Source: Arthrobacter sp. Soc17.1.1.1 (lineage in GTDB: Bacteria > Actinomycetota > Actinomycetes > Actinomycetales > Micrococcaceae). Taken from it: a stretch of 64,000 nucleotides of DNA. The stretch is from contig NZ_JBAJII010000001.1 of NCBI RefSeq assembly GCF_036867195.1, positions 3,100,001 through 3,164,000 of the forward strand, given 5' to 3'. The position numbers and the translations under genes are program-made. Numbering within the stretch: position 1 is the first letter of the stretch; every line of letters starts with the position of its first letter. Shown in pieces: positions 8,664-17,368 of the stretch. The notes under the pieces are model-generated. The model searched no databases. It worked only from the letters and a program-made list of their open reading frames with translations, and was not told where the DNA came from.

Positions 8664-9406
8664 GAGCTCTTCCTCCGGTCCAGGAACTGCTGCATGCGGT
8701 CGAACTTGGCGTCCGACTCGAAGAGCACGGCCTGCGCGAGCTGGTCGATCACGGGGTGCGCCTCCCTCGGTGCGTGGAACACGCTCTTGGTGATCCGCAC
8801 GGCCAGGGGGTCCTGCCGGCCGATGCGGTCCGCGAGGGCGTGGGCTGCCTGCAGGAGGTCCTCCGGTGCGTGGATCTCGGTGATGAGCCGGGCGGCCAGG
8901 GCCTCCTCGGCCGTGAGGACGCGCCCGGCGAGGAGGATCTCCTTGGCGAGCGGCTCCCCCACCAGCTCCTTCAGCCGCCAGGTGGCGCCGGCGGCCGGGA
9001 GGATGCCGAGGCCTGTCTCGGGGTTGCCGATCCTCAGCCGGGGCGTGCCGAGCCGGAAGTCCGCGGCGAACGCGAGTTCGGCGCCGCCGCCGAGCGCGTA
9101 GCCGTCGAGGGCCGCGATGACGGGCATGGGCAGGGCCGCGATGCGCGCGAAGAGCGTCGAGTTGATACCCGCGAGGGCGTCGTCGCGCCGGCGCGCGCGC
9201 AGTTCGGCGATGTCGGCACCTGAGGCGAAGACGCCGTCGGACCCGGCGAGGACGAGGGTGCGCGGGGTCCGTTCGAGGTCCGCGCAGACGGCGTGCAGCT
9301 CGTCGACCATCCGGCGGTCGATCGCGTTGCGTGCCTCGGGGCGGTGCAGTTCGACGACGAGGGCATTCGAGCCGGCGCCCTCGGTGACCCTCAGCGACGA
9401 CGGCAT
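8660..9406 (-). CDS. paaF: enoyl-CoA hydratase PaaF (2,3-dehydroadipyl-CoA hydratase)
   Basis: A 248-residue crotonase. Unlike the neighbouring PaaG, it keeps both hydratase glutamates: E110 in LGGGAELAFAADF and E130 in GNPETGLGILPAAG. It most likely hydrates 2,3-dehydroadipyl-CoA in the lower phenylacetate pathway. The start at 9406 was taken because its ATG overlaps the paaJ stop (ATGA). An upstream in-frame Met at 9454 would overlap paaJ and gives an Arg-rich, unlikely N-terminus. Confidence 0.88.
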   Translation of the reverse strand: MPSSLRVTEGAGSNALVVELHRPEARNAIDRRMVDELHAVCADLERTPRTLVLAGSDGVFASGADIAELRARRRDDALAGINSTLFARIAALPMPVIAALDGYALGGGAELAFAADFRLGTPRLRIGNPETGLGILPAAGATWRLKELVGEPLAKEILLAGRVLTAEEALAARLITEIHAPEDLLQAAHALADRIGRQDPLAVRITKSVFHAPREAHPVIDQLAQAVLFESDAKFDRMQQFLDRRKSS

Positions 9407-10614
9407 CAGACGGCCTCGACGAGCATCGCGGTGCCCTGGCCGACGCCGACGCACATCGTCGCCAGGCCGAGCCGCCGGGACGTCCCGGTGAGTTCGCGCT
9501 CCATGCGCCCGAGCAGGGTCACGGCGATGCGCGCTCCCGATGAACCGAGGGGGTGGCCGAGCGCGATCGCTCCGCCGTCGCGGTTCACGATGCCCTCGTC
9601 GAGCCCGAGCCGCCGGATGCAGGCGAGCGACTGCGTGGCGAAGGCCTCGTTGAGTTCGACGGCGCCGAGATCGGAGACCGCGAGGCCGGTCCGCTCGAGG
9701 ACCTTCTGCGTGGCGGGCACGGGCCCGATGCCCATGATCTCCGGCGGCACGCCCGCGGAGGCGCCGTCGAGGATGCGGGCGCGCGGGGTCAGGCCGTAGC
9801 GTGCGAGGGCGGCTTCCGAGGCGACGATGACGGCGGAGGCGCCGTCGTTGAGGGAGCTCGAGTTGCCGGCCGTGACGATCCCGTCCGGACGGACCACGGG
9901 ACGGAGCCCCGCGAGGACGTCGAGGGTCGTGTCGGCGCGCGGACCCTCGTCGGTGTCCACGGACGTCGATGTCTTCCCGCGGTTGACCTGGACGGGCACG
10001 ATCTCGTCGGCGAAGCGTCCGGCCTCGATGGCCGCGAGCGCCCGCTGGTGGGAGCGGAGCGCGAACGCGTCGGCGTCGTCGCGCGTGATGCGGTCCAGGG
10101 CGGCGAGTTCCTCGGCGGTCTCGGGCATGGAGTAGGTGGCCTTGTCCCGTGCGGCGAGCTTCGGATTGGTGAAGCGCCAGCCGATCGAGGTGTCCAGGAC
10201 GGCCCCGGGCCTGGCGAAGGCCCGATCCGGCTTCTCCATGACCCAGGGTGCGCGGCTCATCGACTCGACGCCGCCCGCGACGACGATGTCCGCGGCCCCG
10301 GACTTCACCATGTGCGAGGCCATGATGATCGCCGAGAGCCCGGAGGCGCAGAGGCGGTTGACGGTGATGCCGGGGACGCTGTCCGGGAAGCCCGCGAGCA
10401 GCGCGGCGAGGCGCGCCACATTCCGGTTCTCCTCGCCGGCGCCGTTCGCGTTGCCGAGGATCACCTCGTCCACGACGGCCGGGTCCAGGCCAGCACGCTG
10501 CACGACGGCGTCGAGCACGAGCGCCGCGAGGTCGTCCGGCCGCACGCCCGAGAGGGCCCCGCCGTACCGGCCCACCGGTGTGCGGACACCGCCCACCAGG
10601 AAAGCCTCGGCCAT
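9406..10614 (-). CDS. paaJ: 3-oxoadipyl-CoA thiolase (PaaJ/PcaF type)
   Basis: A 402-residue thiolase that splits 3-oxoadipyl-CoA to succinyl-CoA and acetyl-CoA. Catalytic elements are the acyl-accepting Cys in TVNRLCASG (C89), the His in ALGHPLGSSGAR, and the second Cys in TMCVGVGQGTA. The ATG at 10614 has a GAGGGAG site and the normal family N-terminus. Upstream in-frame codons are rejected because they run through the promoter. It is the first gene of the paaJFHZ operon, under its own PaaR-like operator. Confidence 0.93.
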   Translation of the reverse strand: MAEAFLVGGVRTPVGRYGGALSGVRPDDLAALVLDAVVQRAGLDPAVVDEVILGNANGAGEENRNVARLAALLAGFPDSVPGITVNRLCASGLSAIIMASHMVKSGAADIVVAGGVESMSRAPWVMEKPDRAFARPGAVLDTSIGWRFTNPKLAARDKATYSMPETAEELAALDRITRDDADAFALRSHQRALAAIEAGRFADEIVPVQVNRGKTSTSVDTDEGPRADTTLDVLAGLRPVVRPDGIVTAGNSSSLNDGASAVIVASEAALARYGLTPRARILDGASAGVPPEIMGIGPVPATQKVLERTGLAVSDLGAVELNEAFATQSLACIRRLGLDEGIVNRDGGAIALGHPLGSSGARIAVTLLGRMERELTGTSRRLGLATMCVGVGQGTAMLVEAV

Positions 10615-10660
10615 GATCGTCTCCCTCGTCGTCTCAGGTCCTGCATGTCGCCCTGCGGAC

Positions 10661-10686
10661 GAATTACCGAACGTTCGTTCTGTAAA
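10661..10686 (-). promoter_or_regulatory. PaaR-like operator and promoter of the paaJFHZ operon
   Basis: A perfect 10-base palindrome, cgaacgttcg (10668-10677), lies inside accgaacgttcgttct. It closely matches the two operators at paaA/paaR. On the minus strand it directly follows a -10-like ttacag, so binding would block the start site. This links the second paa operon to the same repressor. Confidence 0.7.
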
Positions 10687-10796
10687 GGCCCGCTCCAGAA
10701 TTGCATGCCGGTTCGGCACGGTCAACCAGGAGCGGGCCGCACTGCCGCTCCTGCGCCGCCGCGGACCGCCGGAGCGGCAGTGGCAAGATGGGAGCC

Positions 10797-12992
10797 ATGA
10801 CCGTCGACGCCACCGCGCTCCAAGTCCCCGTCCCTCCCCCGGCCAGGAAGGTGCCGCACGAGCGCACCCACCACGGCGACACCGTCGTGGATCCCTACGA
10901 GTGGATGCGCGAGAAGGAGGACCCCGAGCTGATCGGGTACCTCGAGCGCGAGAACGAGTACACGGAGGCCGTGACCCGGCACCAGGAGCCGCTGCGCGAG
11001 GCCATCTTCACCGAGATCAAGGACCGCACCCAGGAGACCGACCTCTCCGTGCCCGCCCGCAAGAAGGGCTGGTGGTACTACTCGCGGACCGAGGAGGGGA
11101 AGCAGTACGGGATCCAGTGCCGCGTGGCCGCTGAGGACACGGGCGACCTGGGCCGTGACTGGACGCCGCCCGAGGTGGTCCCCGGCCGCCCGGTGCCGGG
11201 CGAGCAGATCATGCTCGACGGCAACGAGCTCGCCGAGGGCAAGCCGTTCTTCTCCCTGGGCGGCCTCTCGGTGACGGAGGACGGCACGCGGCTTGCATAC
11301 AGCGAGGACAACGCGGGCGACGAGCGCTTCACGCTGCGCATCAAGGACCTCGGGACGGGCGAGCTGCTGCCCGACGAGATCCCCGACGTCTTCTACGGGC
11401 TGTCCTTCTCCCCCGACGGCAGCCGCGTCTACTACACCGTCGTCGACGACTCCTGGCGTCCGTACCAGGTCCGCTCCCACATCCTCGGCACGCCCGTGGC
11501 CGACGACGTCGTCGTCTACCAGGAGGACGACGTCGCCATGTGGACGGGCTTCGAGGTGTCGGCCGACCGCACGCAGCTCCTCATCAGCATCGGCTGCTCG
11601 GAGTACAGCGAGTACCGGGTGCTCGACCTGGAGCACCCCGAGGCCGGGCTCACGCTACTGATCTCGCGGGACGAGCGCATCCTGTACGACGCCGAGCCCG
11701 TGCGCGTCGACGGCGTGCCGCACTACCTCCTGACCCACGACCGCGACGCGAAGAACTCCATGGTGAGCCTCGTCGCGGCGGACCAGTTCTCCCGGCCCCT
11801 CGCCGAGCAGCAGTGGACGACGGTCATCCCCCACGACGACGCCGTCCGGGTGGACGGCCTCTCCCTCACGCGGACGCACGTGGTGCTCTCGGTCCGCAAG
11901 GACACCATCGAGCGCGTGCAGGTCCTCCCGCTGGCCGGTCTCGGCACCGCGGACCAGGGCCTGCCCGCCGAGCCGGACTTCGACGAGGAACTCTTCACGA
12001 GCGCCCTCGCCAATGCCGAGTTCGACTCCCCGATCATCCGCCTGTCCTACACCTCGTACCTCACGCCGCCGCGGGTCTACGACTACGTGCTCGAGGACGG
12101 CTCGCTGGAACTGCGCAAGGAGACCGAGGTGCGCGGCGGGTACGATCCCGCCGCGTACGTCGCCGAGCGCCAGTGGGCGCCGGCCGCCGACGGGACGATG
12201 ATCCCGCTGTCCGTGGTCCGACGGGCCGACCTCGCACGGGACGGCAGCAACCCCGCGGTGGTCTACGCGTACGGCAGCTACGAGATCAGCATGGACCCGG
12301 CCTTCTCGGTCGCGCGGCTCTCCCTCCTGGACCGCGGCATCGTCTTCGTCACGGCGCACATCCGCGGCGGCGGCGAGATGGGCCGCGGCTGGTACGAGCA
12401 GGGCAAGAAGCTCGCCAAGAAGAACACCTTCACCGACTTCGTCGATGCCACCACGTACCTCGGCGGGTCGGGGTGGGTCGACCCTGCACGGATCGCCGCG
12501 ATGGGCGGATCGGCGGGCGGCCTGCTCATGGGCGCCGTCGCGAACCTGGCGCCGGAGAAGTACCGGGCCATCGTGGCGCAGGTCCCCTTCGTGGACGCGC
12601 TGACCACCATCCTCGATCCCGACCTGCCGCTCTCGGCGCTCGAGTGGGAGGAGTGGGGCAACCCGATCACGGACCCGGCCGTGTACCGCTACATGAAGGA
12701 GTACACGCCCTACGAGAACGTGCGGCCCGTGGCCTACCCCCGGATCGCCGCCGTCACGAGCTACAACGACACCCGGGTGCTCTACGTGGAGCCGGCGAAG
12801 TGGGTCGCCCGGCTGCGCGAGACGGCCACCGGCACCGAGCCGATCGTGCTCAAGACCGAGATGGACGGCGGCCACGGCGGCGCGAGCGGCCGCTACTCCC
12901 GCTGGCGCGACGTCGCCTGGGACTACGCGTTCGTCGCGGACGCGGTGGGGGCCACCGAGGTGCTGGCGCGTTCCACGAGCTCGGTGGAGTAG
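10797..12992 (+). CDS. ptrB: oligopeptidase B (prolyl oligopeptidase family S9A)
   Basis: A 731-residue serine peptidase that cuts short peptides, in this family usually after Arg or Lys. The N-terminal beta-propeller domain (about residues 80-430) is followed by an alpha/beta-hydrolase domain. The catalytic triad is Ser572 in AAMGGSAGGLLMG, Asp658 in SYNDTRVLY, and His693 in DGGHGGASGR. The ATG at 10797 was chosen over an upstream in-frame Met because it has a GGGAG site and the usual start RKVPHERTHHGD. No signal peptide, so cytoplasmic. Its 3' end overlaps cebR tail-to-tail by 70 bases. Confidence 0.93.
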   Translation: MTVDATALQVPVPPPARKVPHERTHHGDTVVDPYEWMREKEDPELIGYLERENEYTEAVTRHQEPLREAIFTEIKDRTQETDLSVPARKKGWWYYSRTEEGKQYGIQCRVAAEDTGDLGRDWTPPEVVPGRPVPGEQIMLDGNELAEGKPFFSLGGLSVTEDGTRLAYSEDNAGDERFTLRIKDLGTGELLPDEIPDVFYGLSFSPDGSRVYYTVVDDSWRPYQVRSHILGTPVADDVVVYQEDDVAMWTGFEVSADRTQLLISIGCSEYSEYRVLDLEHPEAGLTLLISRDERILYDAEPVRVDGVPHYLLTHDRDAKNSMVSLVAADQFSRPLAEQQWTTVIPHDDAVRVDGLSLTRTHVVLSVRKDTIERVQVLPLAGLGTADQGLPAEPDFDEELFTSALANAEFDSPIIRLSYTSYLTPPRVYDYVLEDGSLELRKETEVRGGYDPAAYVAERQWAPAADGTMIPLSVVRRADLARDGSNPAVVYAYGSYEISMDPAFSVARLSLLDRGIVFVTAHIRGGGEMGRGWYEQGKKLAKKNTFTDFVDATTYLGGSGWVDPARIAAMGGSAGGLLMGAVANLAPEKYRAIVAQVPFVDALTTILDPDLPLSALEWEEWGNPITDPAVYRYMKEYTPYENVRPVAYPRIAAVTSYNDTRVLYVEPAKWVARLRETATGTEPIVLKTEMDGGHGGASGRYSRWRDVAWDYAFVADAVGATEVLARSTSSVE

Positions 12993-14002
12993 ATGACGGG
13001 CTCCGGGTGCGAGCCCGGGGCCTCGATCTCCTCGAGGAGCATCGTCCCCGCCTTCACGGCCATCTCGACCATGGGCTGCGTGATCGTGGTGAGCGGCGTG
13101 GCGGCCGTCTCGGCGACGGCATGGTTGTCGTAGCCCATGAGCGCGATGTCGCCGGGCACCGTCCTGCCGGCGGCGTGGAGCGCCTCCAGCACGCCGAGCG
13201 CCATGAGGTCCGAGGCCGCGAAGATCCCGTCGATGTCGGGGTCCTCGGCCAGCAGCCGGCGAGCCGCCGCGGCTGCCCCGTCCGTGGTGAAGTCGGCGTG
13301 GACCACGGGCCCCTCGGGCAGTCCGGCCTCGGCCAGGCCCGCCTTCCAGCCGCGCAGGCGGTCGACGGCGGCGGTCATGTCGGCGGGCCCGGCCACCGTG
13401 GCGAGGCGGCGCCGGCCGATGCCCGCGAGATGCTGGGCGGCCAGGCGCCCGCCGCCCACGTTGTCGGTGTCCACATACGTGACGTCGAAGGTCGTGTCCC
13501 ACGGCCGTCCGATGAAGATGGTGGGAAGACCGGTCTCCGCGAGCGATCTCGCCCACGAGTCGGCCTTGTGGTGCGAGACCACGATCGCCCCGTCCACGTG
13601 GCCGCCGCGCAGGTAGCGCAGGGTGCGGGACGAGTCGTCGTCGGTCCTCGACATCAGCAGCACCAGCTGCACGTCGGTCTCCCGGAGCGCCTCCGTGATG
13701 CCGGTGATGACGACGGCGAAGAAGGGGTCCATCATGACGCGGACGTCAGGCTCCGGGATGACCAGCGCGATCGAGGACGTCCTGCGGGTCACCAGGCTGC
13801 GGGCCGCCCGGTTCGGGATGTACCCGAGGTCGACGACCGCACGGTCCACCGCTGCCTGCGCCTCGGGGCTGACGCGCTCGCCGCCGTTGATGGCGCGGGA
13901 GGCGGTGGACCGGGACACCCCGGCCGCCACGGCGAGGTCCTCGAGCGTAGGGCTCGAGCGTGCTGTGACCTGTCGCAGCGGCCGGGGCGGGGAGGTCTTC
14001 AT
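12923..14002 (-). CDS. cebR: LacI-family repressor of the cellobiose operon (CebR)
   Basis: A 359-residue LacI/GalR regulator with an N-terminal HTH (TLEDLAVAAGVSRSTASRAI, residues 19-38), the hinge helix NRAARSLVTRR, and a periplasmic-binding-like sensor domain ending in the family motif YSTELVERAST. It is the last gene of cebEFG-bglC. The ATG at 14002 overlaps the bglC stop. Two boxes before cebE match the known CebR/CelR site TGGGAGCGCTCCCA, so it probably represses its own operon until cellobiose binds. The last 70 bases are antisense to the end of ptrB. Confidence 0.88.
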   Translation of the reverse strand: MKTSPPRPLRQVTARSSPTLEDLAVAAGVSRSTASRAINGGERVSPEAQAAVDRAVVDLGYIPNRAARSLVTRRTSSIALVIPEPDVRVMMDPFFAVVITGITEALRETDVQLVLLMSRTDDDSSRTLRYLRGGHVDGAIVVSHHKADSWARSLAETGLPTIFIGRPWDTTFDVTYVDTDNVGGGRLAAQHLAGIGRRRLATVAGPADMTAAVDRLRGWKAGLAEAGLPEGPVVHADFTTDGAAAAARRLLAEDPDIDGIFAASDLMALGVLEALHAAGRTVPGDIALMGYDNHAVAETAATPLTTITQPMVEMAVKAGTMLLEEIEAPGSHPEPVIYSTELVERASTSVAPTASATNA

Positions 14003-15468
14003 CACCTCGACAATACGACACCGGCCCGCTCGGCGTCCGGTGACGACGCGTCGGGCACCGTGTTCGAGGCGGCCAGGCGCGCGTACCAGAGGGCGCTCGC
14101 CTTCGGGGTGCGCTCCTGCGTCCCGTAGTCCACCCGCACGAGGCCGAAGCGCTGGTGGTAGCCCCAGGCCCACTCGAAGTTGTCCATGAGGGACCACGCG
14201 AGGTAGCCGCGCAGGTCCACGCCGTCGTCGATCGCGTCCTTCATGGCCCGCACGTGGACGTCGAAGAAACCGAGGCGGTCCTGGTCGTCCACGAAGCCCG
14301 TCTCGTCGGCGACGTCGTTGTAGGCGGCGCCGTTCTCCGTGATGTAGATCGGGATGCCCGCCGGGCCCGTGTACTCGTCCTGCAGCCGGTTGAGGAGGCG
14401 GCGGAGCCCGTCGGGCTGCACCTCCCAGTCCATCGCGGTGACGGGCAGGCCGCGCGGCACGGAGCGTACACCGTGCGCAGCGACGTAGGGAGAGGAGACG
14501 GGCCGCTCCAGGGGCGCGTGGCCCTCCTGCGGCGCTGCCTCGCCCGACGGCGACTTCGTGACGGCCTCGCCGTGGTAGTAGTTCACGCCGAGCACGTCGA
14601 TCGGGGTCCCGATGATCTCGAGGTCGCCCTCGCGGATGTAGTCGGCCAGGCCCAGGTGCTCGACGTCGCGGAGCACGTCCTCCGGGTATGCGCCACGCAG
14701 CACGGGATCGAGGAAGATCCGGTTGAACTGCCCGTCGATGCGGCGGGCGGCGTCGCGGTCCTCCTCGCTGTCCGGGTCCACGGGATCCGGCACGGTGAGG
14801 TTCAGCGTGATGCCGAGCGTCGCATCGGCGTCGCGCCGGCGCAACTCCTGCGTCGCGAGCCCGTGCCCGAGCAGCAGGTGGTGCGCGGCGGCGAGGGCCG
14901 CCGTCGGCTCCTGCCGGCCTGGAGCGTGCACGCCGGCCGCGTAGCCGAGGAACGCCGCACACCAGGGCTCGTTGAGGGTGGTCCAGATCCGGACGCGGTC
15001 ACCCAGCGCCTCGTGCATGACAGCGGCGTACTCGGCGAACCGGTACGCGGTGTCGCGGTTCGTCCAGCCGCCCTTGTCCTCCAGGGCCTGCGGCAGGTCC
15101 CAGTGGTAGAGGGTGAGCCACGGCTTGATGCCGGCCTCGAGGAGCTGGTCGACGAGCCCGGAGTAGAAGCGGATGCCCTCGGCGTTCGGGGTGATGCCGT
15201 CCGCCATGCAGCGGGACCACGACGTCGAGAAGCGGTACGCCTGCAGGTTGAGGCTCTTCATCAGCGCGACGTCGTCCGCCGACCGGTGGTAGTGGTCGCA
15301 CGCGACGTCGCCGTTGTGCGCATCCGCCACGGCTCCCGGGACGCGGGTGAACGTGTCCCAGATGGACGGCCCCCTGCCGCCCTCCTGCGCCCCGCCCTCG
15401 ATCTGGTACGCGGCGGTCGCCGCACCCCAGAGGAAACCCTCGGGAAAGGTGATCTCGGTGCTGCTCAT
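14002..15468 (-). CDS. bglC: family GH1 beta-glucosidase
   Basis: A 488-residue glycoside hydrolase of family 1, probably an intracellular beta-glucosidase that cleaves imported cellobiose. The start FPEGFLWGAATAAYQIEG is typical of GH1. The acid/base Glu is in TTLNEPW (E167) and the nucleophile in IYITENGAAY (E378). No signal peptide. The ATG at 15468 overlaps the cebG stop by four bases, with AAGGAG about 11 bases upstream. Its place after cebEFG matches the streptomycete cebEFG-bglC order. Confidence 0.93.
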   Translation of the reverse strand: MSSTEITFPEGFLWGAATAAYQIEGGAQEGGRGPSIWDTFTRVPGAVADAHNGDVACDHYHRSADDVALMKSLNLQAYRFSTSWSRCMADGITPNAEGIRFYSGLVDQLLEAGIKPWLTLYHWDLPQALEDKGGWTNRDTAYRFAEYAAVMHEALGDRVRIWTTLNEPWCAAFLGYAAGVHAPGRQEPTAALAAAHHLLLGHGLATQELRRRDADATLGITLNLTVPDPVDPDSEEDRDAARRIDGQFNRIFLDPVLRGAYPEDVLRDVEHLGLADYIREGDLEIIGTPIDVLGVNYYHGEAVTKSPSGEAAPQEGHAPLERPVSSPYVAAHGVRSVPRGLPVTAMDWEVQPDGLRRLLNRLQDEYTGPAGIPIYITENGAAYNDVADETGFVDDQDRLGFFDVHVRAMKDAIDDGVDLRGYLAWSLMDNFEWAWGYHQRFGLVRVDYGTQERTPKASALWYARLAASNTVPDASSPDAERAGVVLSR

Positions 15469-16379
15469 CCTTTGACTGCTCCTTGCATGATTCCTGATAC
15501 GAGTTGACGTCCTGCCACCGCGAAGAGCAGCAGCAGGGGGATGGTGGAGAGCACCGCTCCGGCGAGCACGATCGAGTAGTCGACGAAGTGCGCGGCCTGG
15601 AGCAGCTGCAGTGCCACCGGGAGGGTGGGGTTGGACGGATCCAGCACGATGAACGGCCAGAAGAAGTTGGTCCAGGTGGCGACGAACGTGAAGAGGGCGA
15701 GCATCGCCGCGGCCGGCCGAGCTGCCGGGAGTCCCACGTGCCAGAACGCCTGGATCATCGACGCGCCGTCGATCCGGACGGCCTCGATGAGCTCGTCCGG
15801 CAGGGCGTCCCTGAGGTACTGCGTCATCCAGAACACCCCGAAGGCCGTGACGACGCCGGGGATGATCACCGCCCAGAGCGAGCCGGTCCAGCCGAGCTTC
15901 GCCATGACGATGAACAGCGGCACCACGCCGAGCTGGGTGGGGACCGCCATGGTGGCGATCACGAACACCAGCAGGCCCTTGCTGCCGCGGAAGCGGAGCT
16001 TGGCGAACGCGAATCCGGCGAGGGTGGAGAACAGGACCACGGATACCGCCGTGACGGTGGAGACGATGATGCTGTTGCCGAGCGCCTTCCAGAACGGGAT
16101 GGTGTCCAGCACGCTGGCCGCGTTGGCGAAGAAGTTGCCGCCCGGCACCAGGGGCACGCCCTTGCTGATGACCGAGCTGTCGTGGCTTCCCACCAGGAAC
16201 GACCACCAGAGGGGGAACACCGAGCCGAGGATCACGGCTCCCAGGAACCCGTAGGTCAGGAATCCGGGACGCCGCATGGTGCCGCCGGGGGCACCGCGGC
16301 GTCGGGAGCCGAGGCCCCGCTGGGCGGCGCGGGCGGCCCCCTTGCCCGCGGTCTGTTCGATCATGGGGATGGAGCTCAT
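15465..16379 (-). CDS. cebG: ABC sugar permease, CebG-like
   Basis: A 304-residue inner-membrane permease (MalG/CebG type, CUT1 family). Six hydrophobic segments follow a basic N-terminal tail. The EAA loop that contacts the ATPase is visible as ELIEAVRIDGASMIQAFW. The ATG at 16379 overlaps the cebF stop. It would import cellobiose or cello-oligosaccharides with CebE, CebF and an ATPase encoded elsewhere (MsiK in streptomycetes). No ATPase gene is in this operon. Confidence 0.9.
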   Translation of the reverse strand: MSSIPMIEQTAGKGAARAAQRGLGSRRRGAPGGTMRRPGFLTYGFLGAVILGSVFPLWWSFLVGSHDSSVISKGVPLVPGGNFFANAASVLDTIPFWKALGNSIIVSTVTAVSVVLFSTLAGFAFAKLRFRGSKGLLVFVIATMAVPTQLGVVPLFIVMAKLGWTGSLWAVIIPGVVTAFGVFWMTQYLRDALPDELIEAVRIDGASMIQAFWHVGLPAARPAAAMLALFTFVATWTNFFWPFIVLDPSNPTLPVALQLLQAAHFVDYSIVLAGAVLSTIPLLLLFAVAGRQLVSGIMQGAVKG

Positions 16380-17365
16380 CGTCGGCCTCCCTGGGTGGCG
16401 ATGCGGCGGGTGATGAGGAAGTTGGCCATCGCGATGAGAACGATGATGAGGAACAGCAGCCAGGCCACGGCAGAAGCCCTGCCGAAGTTGCGCTGTCCCC
16501 AGCCGAGCTCCCAGATGTACATGGTGAGCGTCTGCCACTGGCGGTCGGCGCCGCCGAGACCCGCCTGGTCGAACACGCGCGCCTCGTCGAAGATCTGGAG
16601 GCCACCGATCGTCGCGGTGATCACCACGAAGATGATGGTGGGGCGGAGCATCGGCACGGTCACCGAGAAGAACTGCCGGAGGCGTCCGGCGCCGTCGATC
16701 GTCGCCGCCTCGTAGACGTCCCTGGGGATGGCCTGCATGGCGGCGAGGAAGATCAGGGCGTTGTAGCCCGTCCAGCGGAAGTTCACCATGGTGGCGATCG
16801 CCGTGTGACTCGCGAGCGAGTCGGAGTGCCAGCGGACCGGGTCCAGCCCCATCCCCGTCAACAGCTCGTTGAACAGGCCTGCCTGATCAGCGAAGAGGTT
16901 GTTGAAGATCAACCCAACGGCCACGGGGGCCACCACGAACGGTACGAGGACGCCCATCCGCCAGAACGTCTTGGCCCGGAGATTCGCATCGAGCACCGCC
17001 GCGATGGCGATGGCGAGGACGACCTGCGGGACGGACGAGAGGAGGAAGATGCTGAACGTATTGCCTACCGCGTTCCAGAAGAACGGCTGCGCGAGGACGA
17101 ACTCGTAGTTCTCCAGTCCCGTGAACTTGCCCTGGCCCCCGATGAGGTTCCAGGAGTGGAGCGAGACCCATGCCGTGTAGGCGAGGGGGAACAGGCCCGT
17201 GATCGCGAAGAGCACGAAGAACGGCGAGATGTAGAGATACGGGGACAGCTTGACGTCCCACTTCGACACCTTCTGGGAGAAGGCGAGCCGCTTCACACTC
17301 TTGTCGCGTGAGGCACGCTGGTTCGTGTTGGGGGGTGGGGTTTGGACCCGGTCCGTGACGGCCAT
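16376..17365 (-). CDS. cebF: ABC sugar permease, CebF-like
   Basis: A 329-residue inner-membrane permease (MalF/CebF type) with six membrane segments, starting with PYLYISPFFVLFAITGLFPL. The EAA loop is DVYEAATIDGAGRLRQFF. It pairs with CebG in the cellobiose importer. The ATG at 17365 starts four bases after the cebE stop, and its stop overlaps the cebG start. Confidence 0.9.
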   Translation of the reverse strand: MAVTDRVQTPPPNTNQRASRDKSVKRLAFSQKVSKWDVKLSPYLYISPFFVLFAITGLFPLAYTAWVSLHSWNLIGGQGKFTGLENYEFVLAQPFFWNAVGNTFSIFLLSSVPQVVLAIAIAAVLDANLRAKTFWRMGVLVPFVVAPVAVGLIFNNLFADQAGLFNELLTGMGLDPVRWHSDSLASHTAIATMVNFRWTGYNALIFLAAMQAIPRDVYEAATIDGAGRLRQFFSVTVPMLRPTIIFVVITATIGGLQIFDEARVFDQAGLGGADRQWQTLTMYIWELGWGQRNFGRASAVAWLLFLIIVLIAMANFLITRRIATQGGRR

Positions 17366-17368
17366 GGG

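Noticed and set aside
11540..14128. 862-codon plus-strand frame through ptrB and cebR
   Set aside because: Out-of-frame shadow with Arg-rich content and no domain; ptrB has a full catalytic triad.
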